Of a DNA stretch of 51,542 bases, positions 17,452 to 24,893 are shown in pieces (the stretch's first letter is position 1; each line of letters opens with the position of its first letter). The notes under the pieces are model-generated. The model was given only the letters and a program-made list of their open reading frames with translations. It was not told the DNA's origin and searched no databases. Both the position numbers and the translations under genes were made by a program. The stretch comes from Candidatus Aminicenantota bacterium (GTDB lineage: Bacteria > Acidobacteriota > Aminicenantia > Aminicenantales > Aminicenantaceae). The stretch covers positions 1 through 51,542 of the forward strand of contig JADHWO010000011.1 in NCBI GenBank assembly GCA_016783445.1, read 5' to 3'.

Positions 17452-17724
17452 TTATTCTGTTGATGAGTTATCAGTCTGTCTTTTGAGGAGCTCTTTTGCA
17501 GAAGTATAGTCCTTTTCAGAGACATAAATCTTTATCTCTCCCAGTCCGTCTGCTGAAAAGGGATGGACAGATTGAACTACTCTTCCTCTAAAAATACATT
17601 TAATTCCATTACTTTCAAGATAACTCTTTATTACCTCAGCTTCTACAGGACCCCAAGCTTTATGAACCTCCTTAAGCTTTATATCTTCATCCGGTTTTTG
17701 TTTTTTTTCTTCATTTTTTGGCAT
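17452..17724 (-). CDS. DUF2007-type putative signal-transducing protein
   Basis: A 90-aa cytoplasmic protein. The core (about residues 22-85) fits the DUF2007 family: a start such as HKAWGPVEAEVIKSYLESNGI, then a variable loop and the ending IKIYVSEKDYTSAKELLK. The fold is ferredoxin-like and related to PII/GlnB-type small regulatory domains, but no biochemical role is established. The N-terminal 20 residues are charged and probably disordered. A ribosome site AAAGGA lies 9 nt before the ATG. It is followed by the dcw promoter region and preceded by a Nudix gene on the same strand with an 80-bp gap. Function unknown. Confidence 0.75.
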   Translation of the reverse strand: MPKNEEKKQKPDEDIKLKEVHKAWGPVEAEVIKSYLESNGIKCIFRGRVVQSVHPFSADGLGEIKIYVSEKDYTSAKELLKRQTDNSSTE

Positions 17725-17804
17725 TATAGTTTATCCTTTATAATTCATCGTGGACGAGATGTTTGGAGGTCCTCATTTATTATTATTAAATATTTATTAA
17801 ACTG

Positions 17805-18218
17805 CTATTTTTTTTGTTCGAAATAATCTTCTAATATTTTATTATGGTCAAAAGCAAGGGGAAAATTCATTTCTTTTTTTGTGAATACTCCGATTTCCTG
17901 AGCATCATCCCGGGCTTTTGGTTTTCCCTGTGCTGTGGCCACAAAAACTGTTGTGATTGTGTGCTGGCGGGGATCGCGGTTCGGATCTGAATAGGTGTGG
18001 AGTTGACTTTTAAGCTGGATATCAAGAGATGTCTCTTCTTTAGCCTCGCGGACAGCTGCTTCCTCTAAGGATTCACCATAGTCAACAAATCCTCCTGGTA
18101 TGGCCCACCCGAAAGGAGGATTTTTTCTTTTAATGAGCACTATACCATCCTGCCCGTCTTCTCTTTTGATTTTTATGATGATGTCCACAGTAGGGACCGG
18201 ATTCCTATTTTTTCTCAT
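17805..18218 (-). CDS. Nudix hydrolase
   Basis: A 137-aa Nudix family hydrolase, which cleaves nucleoside diphosphates linked to another moiety using Mg2+ or Mn2+. The Nudix box GX5EX7REUXEEXXU is complete at residues 43-65 (GFVDYGE, then REAKEET). Ahead of it is a beta-strand region with [17 protein letters not shown], a pattern seen in ADP-ribose pyrophosphatase and MutT-like members. The substrate cannot be predicted. No strong ribosome site precedes the ATG at 18218. No close operon partner is evident, as gaps on both sides are about 80-90 bp. Confidence 0.88.
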   Translation of the reverse strand: MRKNRNPVPTVDIIIKIKREDGQDGIVLIKRKNPPFGWAIPGGFVDYGESLEEAAVREAKEETSLDIQLKSQLHTYSDPNRDPRQHTITTVFVATAQGKPKARDDAQEIGVFTKKEMNFPLAFDHNKILEDYFEQKK

Positions 18219-18308
18219 GAGAATTATTGAAGAGAATCTTATTACGAGAGTTCTCTCTGCAGACAGATAAGTTTTTTTTGAAGCGGAATTTTGTTAAAGA
18301 ACTTCTTC

Positions 18309-19409
18309 TCAGTCTTCGAGCTTGAATTTCTTTTCCAGTTTATCCAGCTTTTCGACGATACCTCCGTATTCGAGCTCGGTGTAGGGAAGCATTGCTGGGC
18401 CAAAAAAACCCTGCCGTCTTATGGCTGTGGCTTTTTCGGATACCTGGTCTCTCACGTAATCCCAGTAAGGATGGTCGAAGACGTCGGCAGGTTCTGTAAG
18501 CTTTCCTTCTCTAACACAAAAAGCCGCGCCTGTAACTACCGGAGGGCCGTCAAAAAAGGAGATAGTTGAATTTAATTTGCAGGGCATGAGAGGTCCGTTG
18601 TGGCTGCCTCTCATAAAGCCGGCAACAAAATGACCAATTTGAAATGGAGCCAAAACTTCTCCAGTGGCAGGAAATTCTCCCTGAACTCGGACCAGCGCTA
18701 CCGGGTCATCTTTTCCAGTGTATTTTCCAGCGATATTGTGGAGGCGGGTTGTTGAGATAGATGCTGCCTTATTCCCAGTGTTTCGGGAATAAATGCTCTC
18801 GATAACGTATCGTTCGCCGTCCCGGAGCAGAGCTGCGATATCATAGAGTTCTTCAGGTGCGTTTAGTTCAATAATTTTGTCCTTTTCTGTGTACCCGACA
18901 TCGATAATACGGAACTTGAATCCGTCACTCATTTTTGGGCTTAAGATGAGTCCTGCGCAGTACATGGGATCAATAAAGCCCAGGTAAAATGGCAGGTTGT
19001 AACAACCAGGGTCAGTTTTATCTGCAGCAAAAAAAACAAAGGGCTCGTTGGGCCTCTCTTCGAATTCCATCTCTGCCACGGCAGGTCCCATTCCTTTTAT
19101 GTTTCCGCTGAAAGAATCCTTCAGCAGATCCTGCCCTGCGCCGTATAACCCCTGTTTTTTGGCCACGGCTGTTCCGGCTATAAAAGTGTCCCAGGCCAAT
19201 TTATGTATTTTTTCGTCTGATACGCCTCTATCGTGTGTACATAAAATAGCAATATCATCTCCGGTATAGCCGATGTAGGAATCAATTATTAGATCCTTGC
19301 TGTTTTCCTTAACAAAGTTTTTGACTTCATTTACGAGTGCCTTACTTGGAGTGATATGGCCGCCGATGCTGCCTATATCTGCTTTTAAGACACTAAGAGT
19401 AACTTTCAT
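18309..19409 (-). CDS. fbp: Class V fructose-1,6-bisphosphate aldolase/phosphatase
   Basis: A bifunctional enzyme that condenses triose phosphates to fructose 1,6-bisphosphate and dephosphorylates it to fructose 6-phosphate, making the pathway unidirectional toward gluconeogenesis. The 366-aa sequence has the family N-terminus (LSVLKADIGSIGGHITPS), the metal-binding TGDDIAILCTHDRG segment, ADKTDPGCYNLP, and the C-terminal FDHPYWDYVRDQVSEKA region. The family is typical of archaea and deeply branching or anaerobic bacteria. An AGGAGG site lies 5 nt before the ATG, and a near-consensus promoter precedes it. I could not place the Schiff-base Lys/Tyr pair with certainty. Confidence 0.94.
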   Translation of the reverse strand: MKVTLSVLKADIGSIGGHITPSKALVNEVKNFVKENSKDLIIDSYIGYTGDDIAILCTHDRGVSDEKIHKLAWDTFIAGTAVAKKQGLYGAGQDLLKDSFSGNIKGMGPAVAEMEFEERPNEPFVFFAADKTDPGCYNLPFYLGFIDPMYCAGLILSPKMSDGFKFRIIDVGYTEKDKIIELNAPEELYDIAALLRDGERYVIESIYSRNTGNKAASISTTRLHNIAGKYTGKDDPVALVRVQGEFPATGEVLAPFQIGHFVAGFMRGSHNGPLMPCKLNSTISFFDGPPVVTGAAFCVREGKLTEPADVFDHPYWDYVRDQVSEKATAIRRQGFFGPAMLPYTELEYGGIVEKLDKLEKKFKLED

Positions 19410-19449
19410 AAGAACCTCCTAAAAAAATGTGGGTTTTACTGATTAATCA

Positions 19450-19479
19450 ATTTTAATTATTTTACCTATTAATTGTCAA
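19450..19479 (-). promoter_or_regulatory. Sigma-70 promoter of the FBP aldolase/phosphatase gene
   Basis: Minus strand: -35 TTGACA (19474-19479), 18-bp spacer, -10 TAAAAT (19450-19455). The -10 matches five of six consensus positions. The predicted start leaves a leader of about 35 nt ending in AGGAGG before the gene at 19409. Confidence 0.65.
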
Positions 19480-19503
19480 CAACAATTAAGAAGGGGTATG
19501 CTG

Positions 19504-20799
19504 TTAAGGAGTTAAGGTATTTCCGAGACTGGAAAAAACCATAAAAGGAGCCTTTAAACAGAAAAATAAGCTATCAGCTTGTTTTTTAAAACCCTCCAGA
19601 TATTCTGCTCTCAGTGGTTTTACAGGCGCTGGCTTAAAAGCAAGAGGATTGATGTACTTTCCATCTTTCTTGATCCTGTAATCCAGGTGGGGGCCGGTAG
19701 ATTCGCCCGATGAGCCCACAAACCCGATGACTTGCCCTTCTTTGATCTTTTTTCCTTTTCTTATTCCTTTGGCATAACCTCTCAGGTGAAGGTACTGTGT
19801 TTCATATCTGTTTTTATGCCGGATTTTGATCATACGGCCTGCGGCTCCGTTCCTTCCGGTAAAGGTGACAGTTCCGTCTGCTGTCGCCTGGACTTGAGTT
19901 CCGACAGGGGCTGCATAGTCCACTCCATAATGGGGGCGGTATACCTTGCGGATAGGATGCAGGCGCCTGCGGCTGAAGCGGGAAGTGATTCTGGCGGAAT
20001 GAAGCGGAGATTTCCGGAATTCTTTTCTTAAGGAATTACCTGCCAGGTCAAAAAAGTCAGATTCTTTTGTGTCGGGGTAAGTATAGCGGATAGCCCGGAA
20101 TGTCTTGCCCTGATTAGTAAATTCTGCAGCAAGAATATTTCTGTAGCTGAAAAATTCGCCCCGAAGGTATTTCTTTTCGAAAATGATTTTGAACGAGTCT
20201 CCTTTGCGGAGGTCGGCATAAAAGTCGATATCCCAGGCAAAAAGGTCGGCAAGGTTAATAGCCAGGAGGTCACCCTCGCCTTTTTTGTTTACAGCAAAGA
20301 TAAGATTTTCCTCGATAGTTCCCCAGATCATTTTGACTTCGATTTTGTAAGGTATTTTTTTTATTTCAGCCGTATATGTGCTCTCTTTTTTCTGGATATG
20401 GAGGAAATTTTCTTCATTTATATCGTATTCTAGGGAAGAGATTTCTCCCTGCTGAGTGGAATAGATTCTGAGTTCATGGCCCGCTTTTATTTTGCCCAGG
20501 TCATAGACAGGTTTTATATTTTTTCTCAGTTCATATATTTGGGCAGGGGTGAAATTGTATTGTGCCAGAAGGTCTGTCAGAGTCATTCCTCTCCGGATTG
20601 TTTTTATATTTTCAATCAGGGGTGGAGTATTGTCTAAAATTTTTGGCAGAGGAATATCTCTTTTTACTTTGAGTGGAGGTTTATTTTTTGGAATAAAGCT
20701 TAGAATTAGAAAAAGTGAGAAAGTAAAGAATATGAACAGTAAAAGATGTTTGCGTTGGAGCTCTATTCTTTTTTTATAGGTCCTTATTTTGACTTTCAT
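19504..20799 (-). CDS. M23 family murein endopeptidase
   Basis: A 431-aa membrane-anchored M23 (LytM-type) metallopeptidase, likely acting on peptidoglycan cross-bridges in the periplasm. It has a basic N-terminus, one transmembrane segment (about 19-36), an OapA/LysM-like region (about 62-115, RRGMTLTDLLAQYNF), a middle beta domain, then the catalytic domain (about 285-390). By alignment with LytM, H290 and D294 are zinc ligands, H338 and H371 catalytic, but the last ligand of the HxH motif is Asp373 (HLD). A canonical enzyme has His there. Activity is therefore likely but not certain. It is convergent with nothing; the 5' side faces a 321-bp repeat. Confidence 0.88.
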   Translation of the reverse strand: MKVKIRTYKKRIELQRKHLLLFIFFTFSLFLILSFIPKNKPPLKVKRDIPLPKILDNTPPLIENIKTIRRGMTLTDLLAQYNFTPAQIYELRKNIKPVYDLGKIKAGHELRIYSTQQGEISSLEYDINEENFLHIQKKESTYTAEIKKIPYKIEVKMIWGTIEENLIFAVNKKGEGDLLAINLADLFAWDIDFYADLRKGDSFKIIFEKKYLRGEFFSYRNILAAEFTNQGKTFRAIRYTYPDTKESDFFDLAGNSLRKEFRKSPLHSARITSRFSRRRLHPIRKVYRPHYGVDYAAPVGTQVQATADGTVTFTGRNGAAGRMIKIRHKNRYETQYLHLRGYAKGIRKGKKIKEGQVIGFVGSSGESTGPHLDYRIKKDGKYINPLAFKPAPVKPLRAEYLEGFKKQADSLFFCLKAPFMVFSSLGNTLTP

Positions 20800-20835
20800 T
20801 GTGTTTTAATGTTTTACAGAAGACCATAGATAAAA

Positions 20836-20864
20836 AAAATAATTTATTTCGTTATTTAAGTCAA
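20836..20864 (-). promoter_or_regulatory. Candidate promoter of the M23 gene
   Basis: Minus strand: -35 TTGACT (20859-20864), 17-bp spacer, -10 TATTTT (20836-20841). The -35 matches five and the -10 four of six consensus bases, at the right distance from the ATG at 20799. Confidence 0.4.
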
Positions 20865-20910
20865 CAGCTTAAACGACAACGGGATTTTACAACTGATCTC
20901 ATTTTTTTAC

Positions 20911-21231
20911 TTAACATGGATTATTCACGAGTTGAGATTGTCTCAGATGCGAGGCGCAGCGTAAGAAGCTGTGGTTTTCCACTGCGAATGCGCTGCAACG
21001 AAGAAGACGTCGTTGCGAGGAGCGAGGAAGATTGCCACGCTGCGCTCGCAACAGGCTATGCAATCTCGTAAGATCAGCTCGCCCAAGGGGTAAAAAATGC
21101 CGACATAAAGTTAAAAATGAGGCTATTGGAGAAGGTTTGAATGTTAACCTTGAGGAGAAATCAGCTTAACTTGCTAATATCATTAAGATAAAATAGTAGT
21201 GTCGGCAGTTTTTATGAATAATTCAGGTTAA
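20911..21231 (+). repeat. About 300-bp repeat, copy A, with inverted termini
   Basis: The element begins TTAACATGGATTATTCACGA and ends in TTTATGAATAATTCAGGTTAA-like sequence; the two ends are imperfect inverted repeats of about 20 bp. Copy B, in reverse orientation, lies at 33897-34191 and shares long blocks such as TGCCGACATAAAGTTAAAA, GCAGTTTTTATGAATAAT and CGTTGCGAGGAGC. No protein is evident inside. It fills most of the 459-bp gap between the M23 gene and the sigma-factor gene, ending 27 bp before the latter. Read as a non-autonomous (MITE-like) element. Confidence 0.8.
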
Positions 21232-21258
21232 CATTTTTAGCAAAATAGAAGTATATTA

Positions 21259-21831
21259 ATGTGGATGAAGAATGATGATGAACTGGTTGAGGAAGTTCTC
21301 AGAGGAGACGATGTTTCCTTTGAGATTCTTCTCCGGCCTTACCGCCAGGGGATCTTGAACATGGCATATCGAATGACAGAAAATTTGGAAGAAGCAAAAG
21401 AGGTCTGCCAGGATGCTCTTATTAAAATTTATAAATATCTTTATAAATTTAAAAAAGGGAAAAGCTTCAAAAACTGGATATACAAAATAACAGTGAATTC
21501 CACTTATGATTTTTTGAGAAAGAAGAAAAAGTATGAAGAAATAGTGGAGAGTCAGAAAAGTCTGACTGCCAGCATAAACCAGGATCCTGAAAAACAGCTT
21601 CTGAATAAAGAGATAAAAAATAAAATCAAGGCCTGCCTTCAAAGTTTAGGTCCTAAAGAAAAAGCTGTTTTTATCCTGCGGGATGGCGAAGGATTTTCCA
21701 TAAAAGAGACGTCAGAGATTCTTGGATGCTCATCTGTAAGTGTCCGGACTAATCTGTTACGCGCCAGGCAAAAAATAAAGACACAATTCGAAAAAATATA
21801 TCCTGTAGAGGTAAGGGGTGTAAAAAAATGA
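21259..21831 (+). CDS. ECF-type RNA polymerase sigma factor
   Basis: A 190-aa sigma-70 family protein of the extracytoplasmic function type. Region 2 (about residues 20-90) contains ILLRPYRQGILNMAYRM and ENLEEAKEVCQDALIKIY, the core-binding and -10-recognition helices. Region 4 (about 125-180) ends in an HTH: FSIKETSEILGCSSVSVRTNLLRARQKIK. Region 3 is absent, as expected for ECF sigmas. It overlaps the next gene, a zinc-finger anti-sigma factor, by 4 bp (ATGA). The start is either the ATG at 21259 or the one two codons later; no strong ribosome site distinguishes them. Confidence 0.94.
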   Translation: MWMKNDDELVEEVLRGDDVSFEILLRPYRQGILNMAYRMTENLEEAKEVCQDALIKIYKYLYKFKKGKSFKNWIYKITVNSTYDFLRKKKKYEEIVESQKSLTASINQDPEKQLLNKEIKNKIKACLQSLGPKEKAVFILRDGEGFSIKETSEILGCSSVSVRTNLLRARQKIKTQFEKIYPVEVRGVKK

Positions 21832-22349
21832 AATGCAAAAAGGTCCAGCGTTATCTTCCTCTGGTTGTGGGTTCTGATATTTCTAAATCTAAAATATCAG
21901 AGGTTAAAGCTCATGTGGAAAAATGTCCGGAGTGCCGGCATGAATATGATTCTTATGTTTTGTCTTTGGGGAAAACAAAGGAATGGCTCGCAAAAGAAAG
22001 AGAAGATTGGGAAGATAGGGAATGGCAGCAGGTTGTTAAGATAGCCATTGGAGATAAAGAACCAGAGTTATCGCCTCTTGCTCCGTGGCCATTCAGGAAA
22101 GTCTGGGCTTATGTGATGATGGCTGTTTTTGCCGTTGTTTTTACTTTTTTTGTTATAAGACCTGGTTTTTACAAAGAGGGAGTAATCCCGGGAACAAGGA
22201 TGGTGGCAGAATCCCAAGCTAAGCTCTTTGAAAGTTTTAAGGATAAACCAGAACAGGACATAATTTCCATGACAATGGTTTCAAAAGATACCGGGCTAAA
22301 AATAGTCTGGTTCTTTAATAAAAATTTCGATTTGGAGGATAAAAAATGA
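21828..22349 (+). CDS. Zinc-finger anti-sigma factor, membrane-bound
   Basis: A 173-aa protein with an N-terminal anti-sigma zinc-finger (ZAS/zf-HC2) domain: C3, then H29-x3-C33-x2-C36 in AHVEKCPECRHEY. A single transmembrane helix follows (about residues 90-112, VWAYVMMAVFAVVFTFFVI), then a short outer domain. The expected role is to hold the ECF sigma factor at the membrane until an envelope signal releases it. It overlaps both neighbours by 4 bp, so stoichiometric co-translation is likely. The signal it senses is unknown. Confidence 0.88.
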   Translation: MKCKKVQRYLPLVVGSDISKSKISEVKAHVEKCPECRHEYDSYVLSLGKTKEWLAKEREDWEDREWQQVVKIAIGDKEPELSPLAPWPFRKVWAYVMMAVFAVVFTFFVIRPGFYKEGVIPGTRMVAESQAKLFESFKDKPEQDIISMTMVSKDTGLKIVWFFNKNFDLEDKK

Positions 22350-23104
22350 AGAAATTTTTAACAGGCATTTTAGTGCTTTGCTTTTTGGCTGGGGCTTCTT
22401 TGAATGTCTATGCTTCAGCCGGACAGGCAAAAAAACCAGAGCTGAAGACGGAATTTGTTAAGCTTAAATATATCAAGGCAAGACAGGTTCAATCTCTTCT
22501 TACGGGTTATCAAAGTATGTACGGCCGTATAAGAACCCAGGATGAGCTGAATATAATTACAATTCAGGATACACCGGAGATTGTTGAGATGGTGCTTGCG
22601 CTCCTCAAGAAAATCGACGTTAAGCCTGTAGACATACTGTTCACTGTGGACCTGATTTTAGGGATAGGGGAAAGTTCAAAAGATGCTTCTAATGTTTCCC
22701 GATTTCTCAAGGCAAAGGAATATGATAAAAAAATAGAATCTGATCCTCTGATAAAAGAATTAAAAAAAGTATTAAGCTACAAATACTACAATAAAGTTGG
22801 TTCTTCCTTCCTAAGAGTCCAGGATGGAGGATATTCTGATCACCGTATTGGCGGATCTGACCTGGATTTAGAGCTTAGATTGGTACCTCGCTATGTCCGG
22901 GAAGAGAAAGAAGATGTTTTTCAGTTAGAATTGAGGTTAAGGCAGTTTACAGGTTATGTCCATGAAGGAATAAAAAAATATCAAACTCTTATTAATACTC
23001 CTCTTACAATAAAAGGTGGAGAAAGGACTGTGGTTGGCGTCTCCAAGCTTGACGGTGGGGATAAAGCCTTAATCCTTATTCTCCAAGGAAAAATCGTAAA
23101 ATAG
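22346..23104 (+). CDS. Exported protein with secretin N-domain-like region
   Basis: A 252-aa protein with a signal peptide (about residues 1-24, ending VYASA). Residues 30-95 resemble the short N1/N0-type domain of secretins and type II/III secretion proteins: ELKTEFVKLKYIKARQVQSLL, then LNIITIQDTPEIVEMVLALLKKID. The remaining 150 residues look like beta-rich periplasmic sequence without a secretin pore domain. The ATG overlaps the anti-sigma stop by 4 bp, and a terminator follows. I infer it is an envelope component or sensor partner of the sigma/anti-sigma pair. The precise function is unknown. Confidence 0.72.
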   Translation: MKKFLTGILVLCFLAGASLNVYASAGQAKKPELKTEFVKLKYIKARQVQSLLTGYQSMYGRIRTQDELNIITIQDTPEIVEMVLALLKKIDVKPVDILFTVDLILGIGESSKDASNVSRFLKAKEYDKKIESDPLIKELKKVLSYKYYNKVGSSFLRVQDGGYSDHRIGGSDLDLELRLVPRYVREEKEDVFQLELRLRQFTGYVHEGIKKYQTLINTPLTIKGGERTVVGVSKLDGGDKALILILQGKIVK

Positions 23105-23115
23105 GAATAAGCCGA

Positions 23116-23187
23116 GCTGGCTTTTTGAGTTTGTCTCGTAAAACCTGTAATTTTCGAGTCTTGCGAAAAAAGCCAGCCTATTTTTTT
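23116..23187 (+). terminator. Rho-independent terminator after the sigma operon
   Basis: GCTGGCTTTTT (23116-23126) pairs perfectly with AAAAAGCCAGC (23167-23177), with an inner CTCG/CGAG stem in the loop. Seven T residues follow at 23181-23187. The rest of this 304-bp gap up to 23408 holds only the repeat at 23341-23380. Confidence 0.75.
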
Positions 23188-23340
23188 ATACATTGAACCA
23201 GTAGACATCCCTCTTGATTCCGCTTGGATTCACATTAAATTTAAAGGCTGTGAAATGAAATTTTTATGCTCTTGAATACCCGGATTTTCCTTTGTTAAGG
23301 AATGTCCAGGGGGAAATTTTTATCCCTCTACTTAGAAAGT

Positions 23341-23380
23341 GTCATTGCGAACGACTGAAAGGAGTGTGGCAATCACACAA
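23341..23380. repeat. Dispersed repeat of the CATTGCGAACG...GGCAATCACACAA type
   Basis: Begins GTCATTGCGAACGACTGAAA and ends GGCAATCACACAA, with complementary ATTGC and GCAAT segments. Two related units lie at 45795-45860. Similar sequence is embedded in the 300-bp repeats. No coding function. Confidence 0.6.
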
Positions 23381-23408
23381 TAGGCGTTAATATTTTAGAT
23401 TCTTCTGG

Positions 23409-24893
23409 TTATCTGTTGGCCCATGTAAAGCCGGTGAGGAATGCAAGTCGCGCAGTGTCAGCCAAAATATCCGGATTGATACGGTAGATTGTATCACCGG
23501 TTTGATGATAGGCAAGATGCGGTCCATTCGAAGCAAAAGAAATACAGGCTGCTCCGTTTAAAAAGAAAGGTGCATAATCTGAGCTTCTTACGCCTACTTC
23601 TCTAAAAAATCTTGAGCGCCTCAGGATATTCACAAATTTGTTTGAATCTTCCAGTGCCTTTTTTAGTCCTTCAGGCTTTGGGCTGATGCCGCATCCAACT
23701 CCATCACCTTCGCCGACCATATCGAAGTTGAACATAGTGTCTACTTTATCAAACTGAGTGGGTACGTGATTTGCAAAGTAGGTTGACCCCTGGAGCCCCA
23801 TCTCTTCACCACCAAAGAGAACAAAAACGGCTGACCTTTTGGGCTTTTTTTTCAGTTTGGAAAATGCTTCTGCAATCTCCATTACAACCGCGCTTCCACT
23901 GGCATTATCATTTGCACCGGGGAAAAGAAATCCCATGTGTTCTCCGCAGTGGTCAAAGTGGCCGCCAACAACCAGGCATTCTTTCTTGAGTTGACGGTCG
24001 AACCCTTCCACATAACCCACAACATTATATCCGATACCATCAGGGAAATGTCTTGATTCCACGCAGAAGCTTATTTTTGTTTGAAGAGGGAAGGAAAGGG
24101 GCTTTTTGTAGGTGAGAAGATCACTCCTCAGGTCTTTAGAATTCGTTCCTTTTTCTTTCAGAATTTTATCCGCAACACTTTCACTAATAATTGCCGGGGT
24201 GAAGTCTTTTATCCAGTCACCGTTTGGATTGGCAAGGGGCTCTGCGTAAATATAAAAAAGGCCTAAAGCTCCTTTATTTTTTGCTGTTTTCATCCGGAAG
24301 CGGTGATGGTCGTGTTTCTGGTAGCGGTTATCCCTCCGGTCCGGAGTGCCTCGAAAACAGAGAATAAATTTTCCTTCAACATCCAGTCCGGCATAGTCAT
24401 CGTAGCCAAGCTCTGGAGCGCTTATTCCCCATCCGGCAAATACAAGTCCGGCTGAGCTGTCACCGCTGTCGCTAAAAAGAAGGGGCAGGAAGTCTTTGCC
24501 TGGTTCCAACTTGATTTTTTTTAAAGCCGGTTCTTTTTGTTGTGTAGCTTCCTTTTGCTCTAAGAACAGGAACATCTCGGCTTTATCAATAATTGTATAA
24601 GGAGAGGGATAAGCCTGGAGATATCCTTCTTTTTTACTTAAAGGCTTAAGACCCCATTCCTTGAATTTATTAGCAGCCCATTTAGCAGCAGCCGTATAGC
24701 CTTCGTGGCCTGTGTGGCGTCCGGCAAATTTGGGTAATGATAAAGTTTTGACATAGTTATAAGCGTCCATGGGGCGGATTGAGTCAAATCCTCTCTGTAG
24801 GTCTCTGTCCAGCTTTTCTGCGTTAAGGAAAAAAGAAAAGATTAGAAAGATCAAGATAACGGTCGGTGTAAATATAAGCTTTTTAAGATTCAT
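23409..24893 (-). CDS. Exported M28 family aminopeptidase
   Basis: A 494-aa M28 zinc peptidase with an N-terminal signal peptide (about 1-25), a protease-associated (PA) domain insertion (about 135-260), and a catalytic core. Zinc and catalytic residues are recognisable in GGHFDHCGEH (about 311-320), PGANDNASG, LFGGEEMGLQGS (Glu-Glu) and FNFDMVGEG, with the last His in AYHQTGD. Such enzymes remove N-terminal amino acids from peptides outside the cytoplasm. It is a clear paralogue of the product of 29513-31030 (shared FAGRHTG/YAGRLTG and YPSPYTI/FPNPYTL motifs). Its start lies 11 bp inside the end of the AGCS symporter gene, whose last codons supply the GGAGG ribosome site. Confidence 0.93.
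   Translation of the reverse strand: MNLKKLIFTPTVILIFLIFSFFLNAEKLDRDLQRGFDSIRPMDAYNYVKTLSLPKFAGRHTGHEGYTAAAKWAANKFKEWGLKPLSKKEGYLQAYPSPYTIIDKAEMFLFLEQKEATQQKEPALKKIKLEPGKDFLPLLFSDSGDSSAGLVFAGWGISAPELGYDDYAGLDVEGKFILCFRGTPDRRDNRYQKHDHHRFRMKTAKNKGALGLFYIYAEPLANPNGDWIKDFTPAIISESVADKILKEKGTNSKDLRSDLLTYKKPLSFPLQTKISFCVESRHFPDGIGYNVVGYVEGFDRQLKKECLVVGGHFDHCGEHMGFLFPGANDNASGSAVVMEIAEAFSKLKKKPKRSAVFVLFGGEEMGLQGSTYFANHVPTQFDKVDTMFNFDMVGEGDGVGCGISPKPEGLKKALEDSNKFVNILRRSRFFREVGVRSSDYAPFFLNGAACISFASNGPHLAYHQTGDTIYRINPDILADTARLAFLTGFTWANR

Noticed and set aside
20799-21071. Plus-strand open frame through repeat copy A
   Set aside because: Runs through the M23 promoter and the non-coding repeat; the frame is not kept in copy B as far as I can see.
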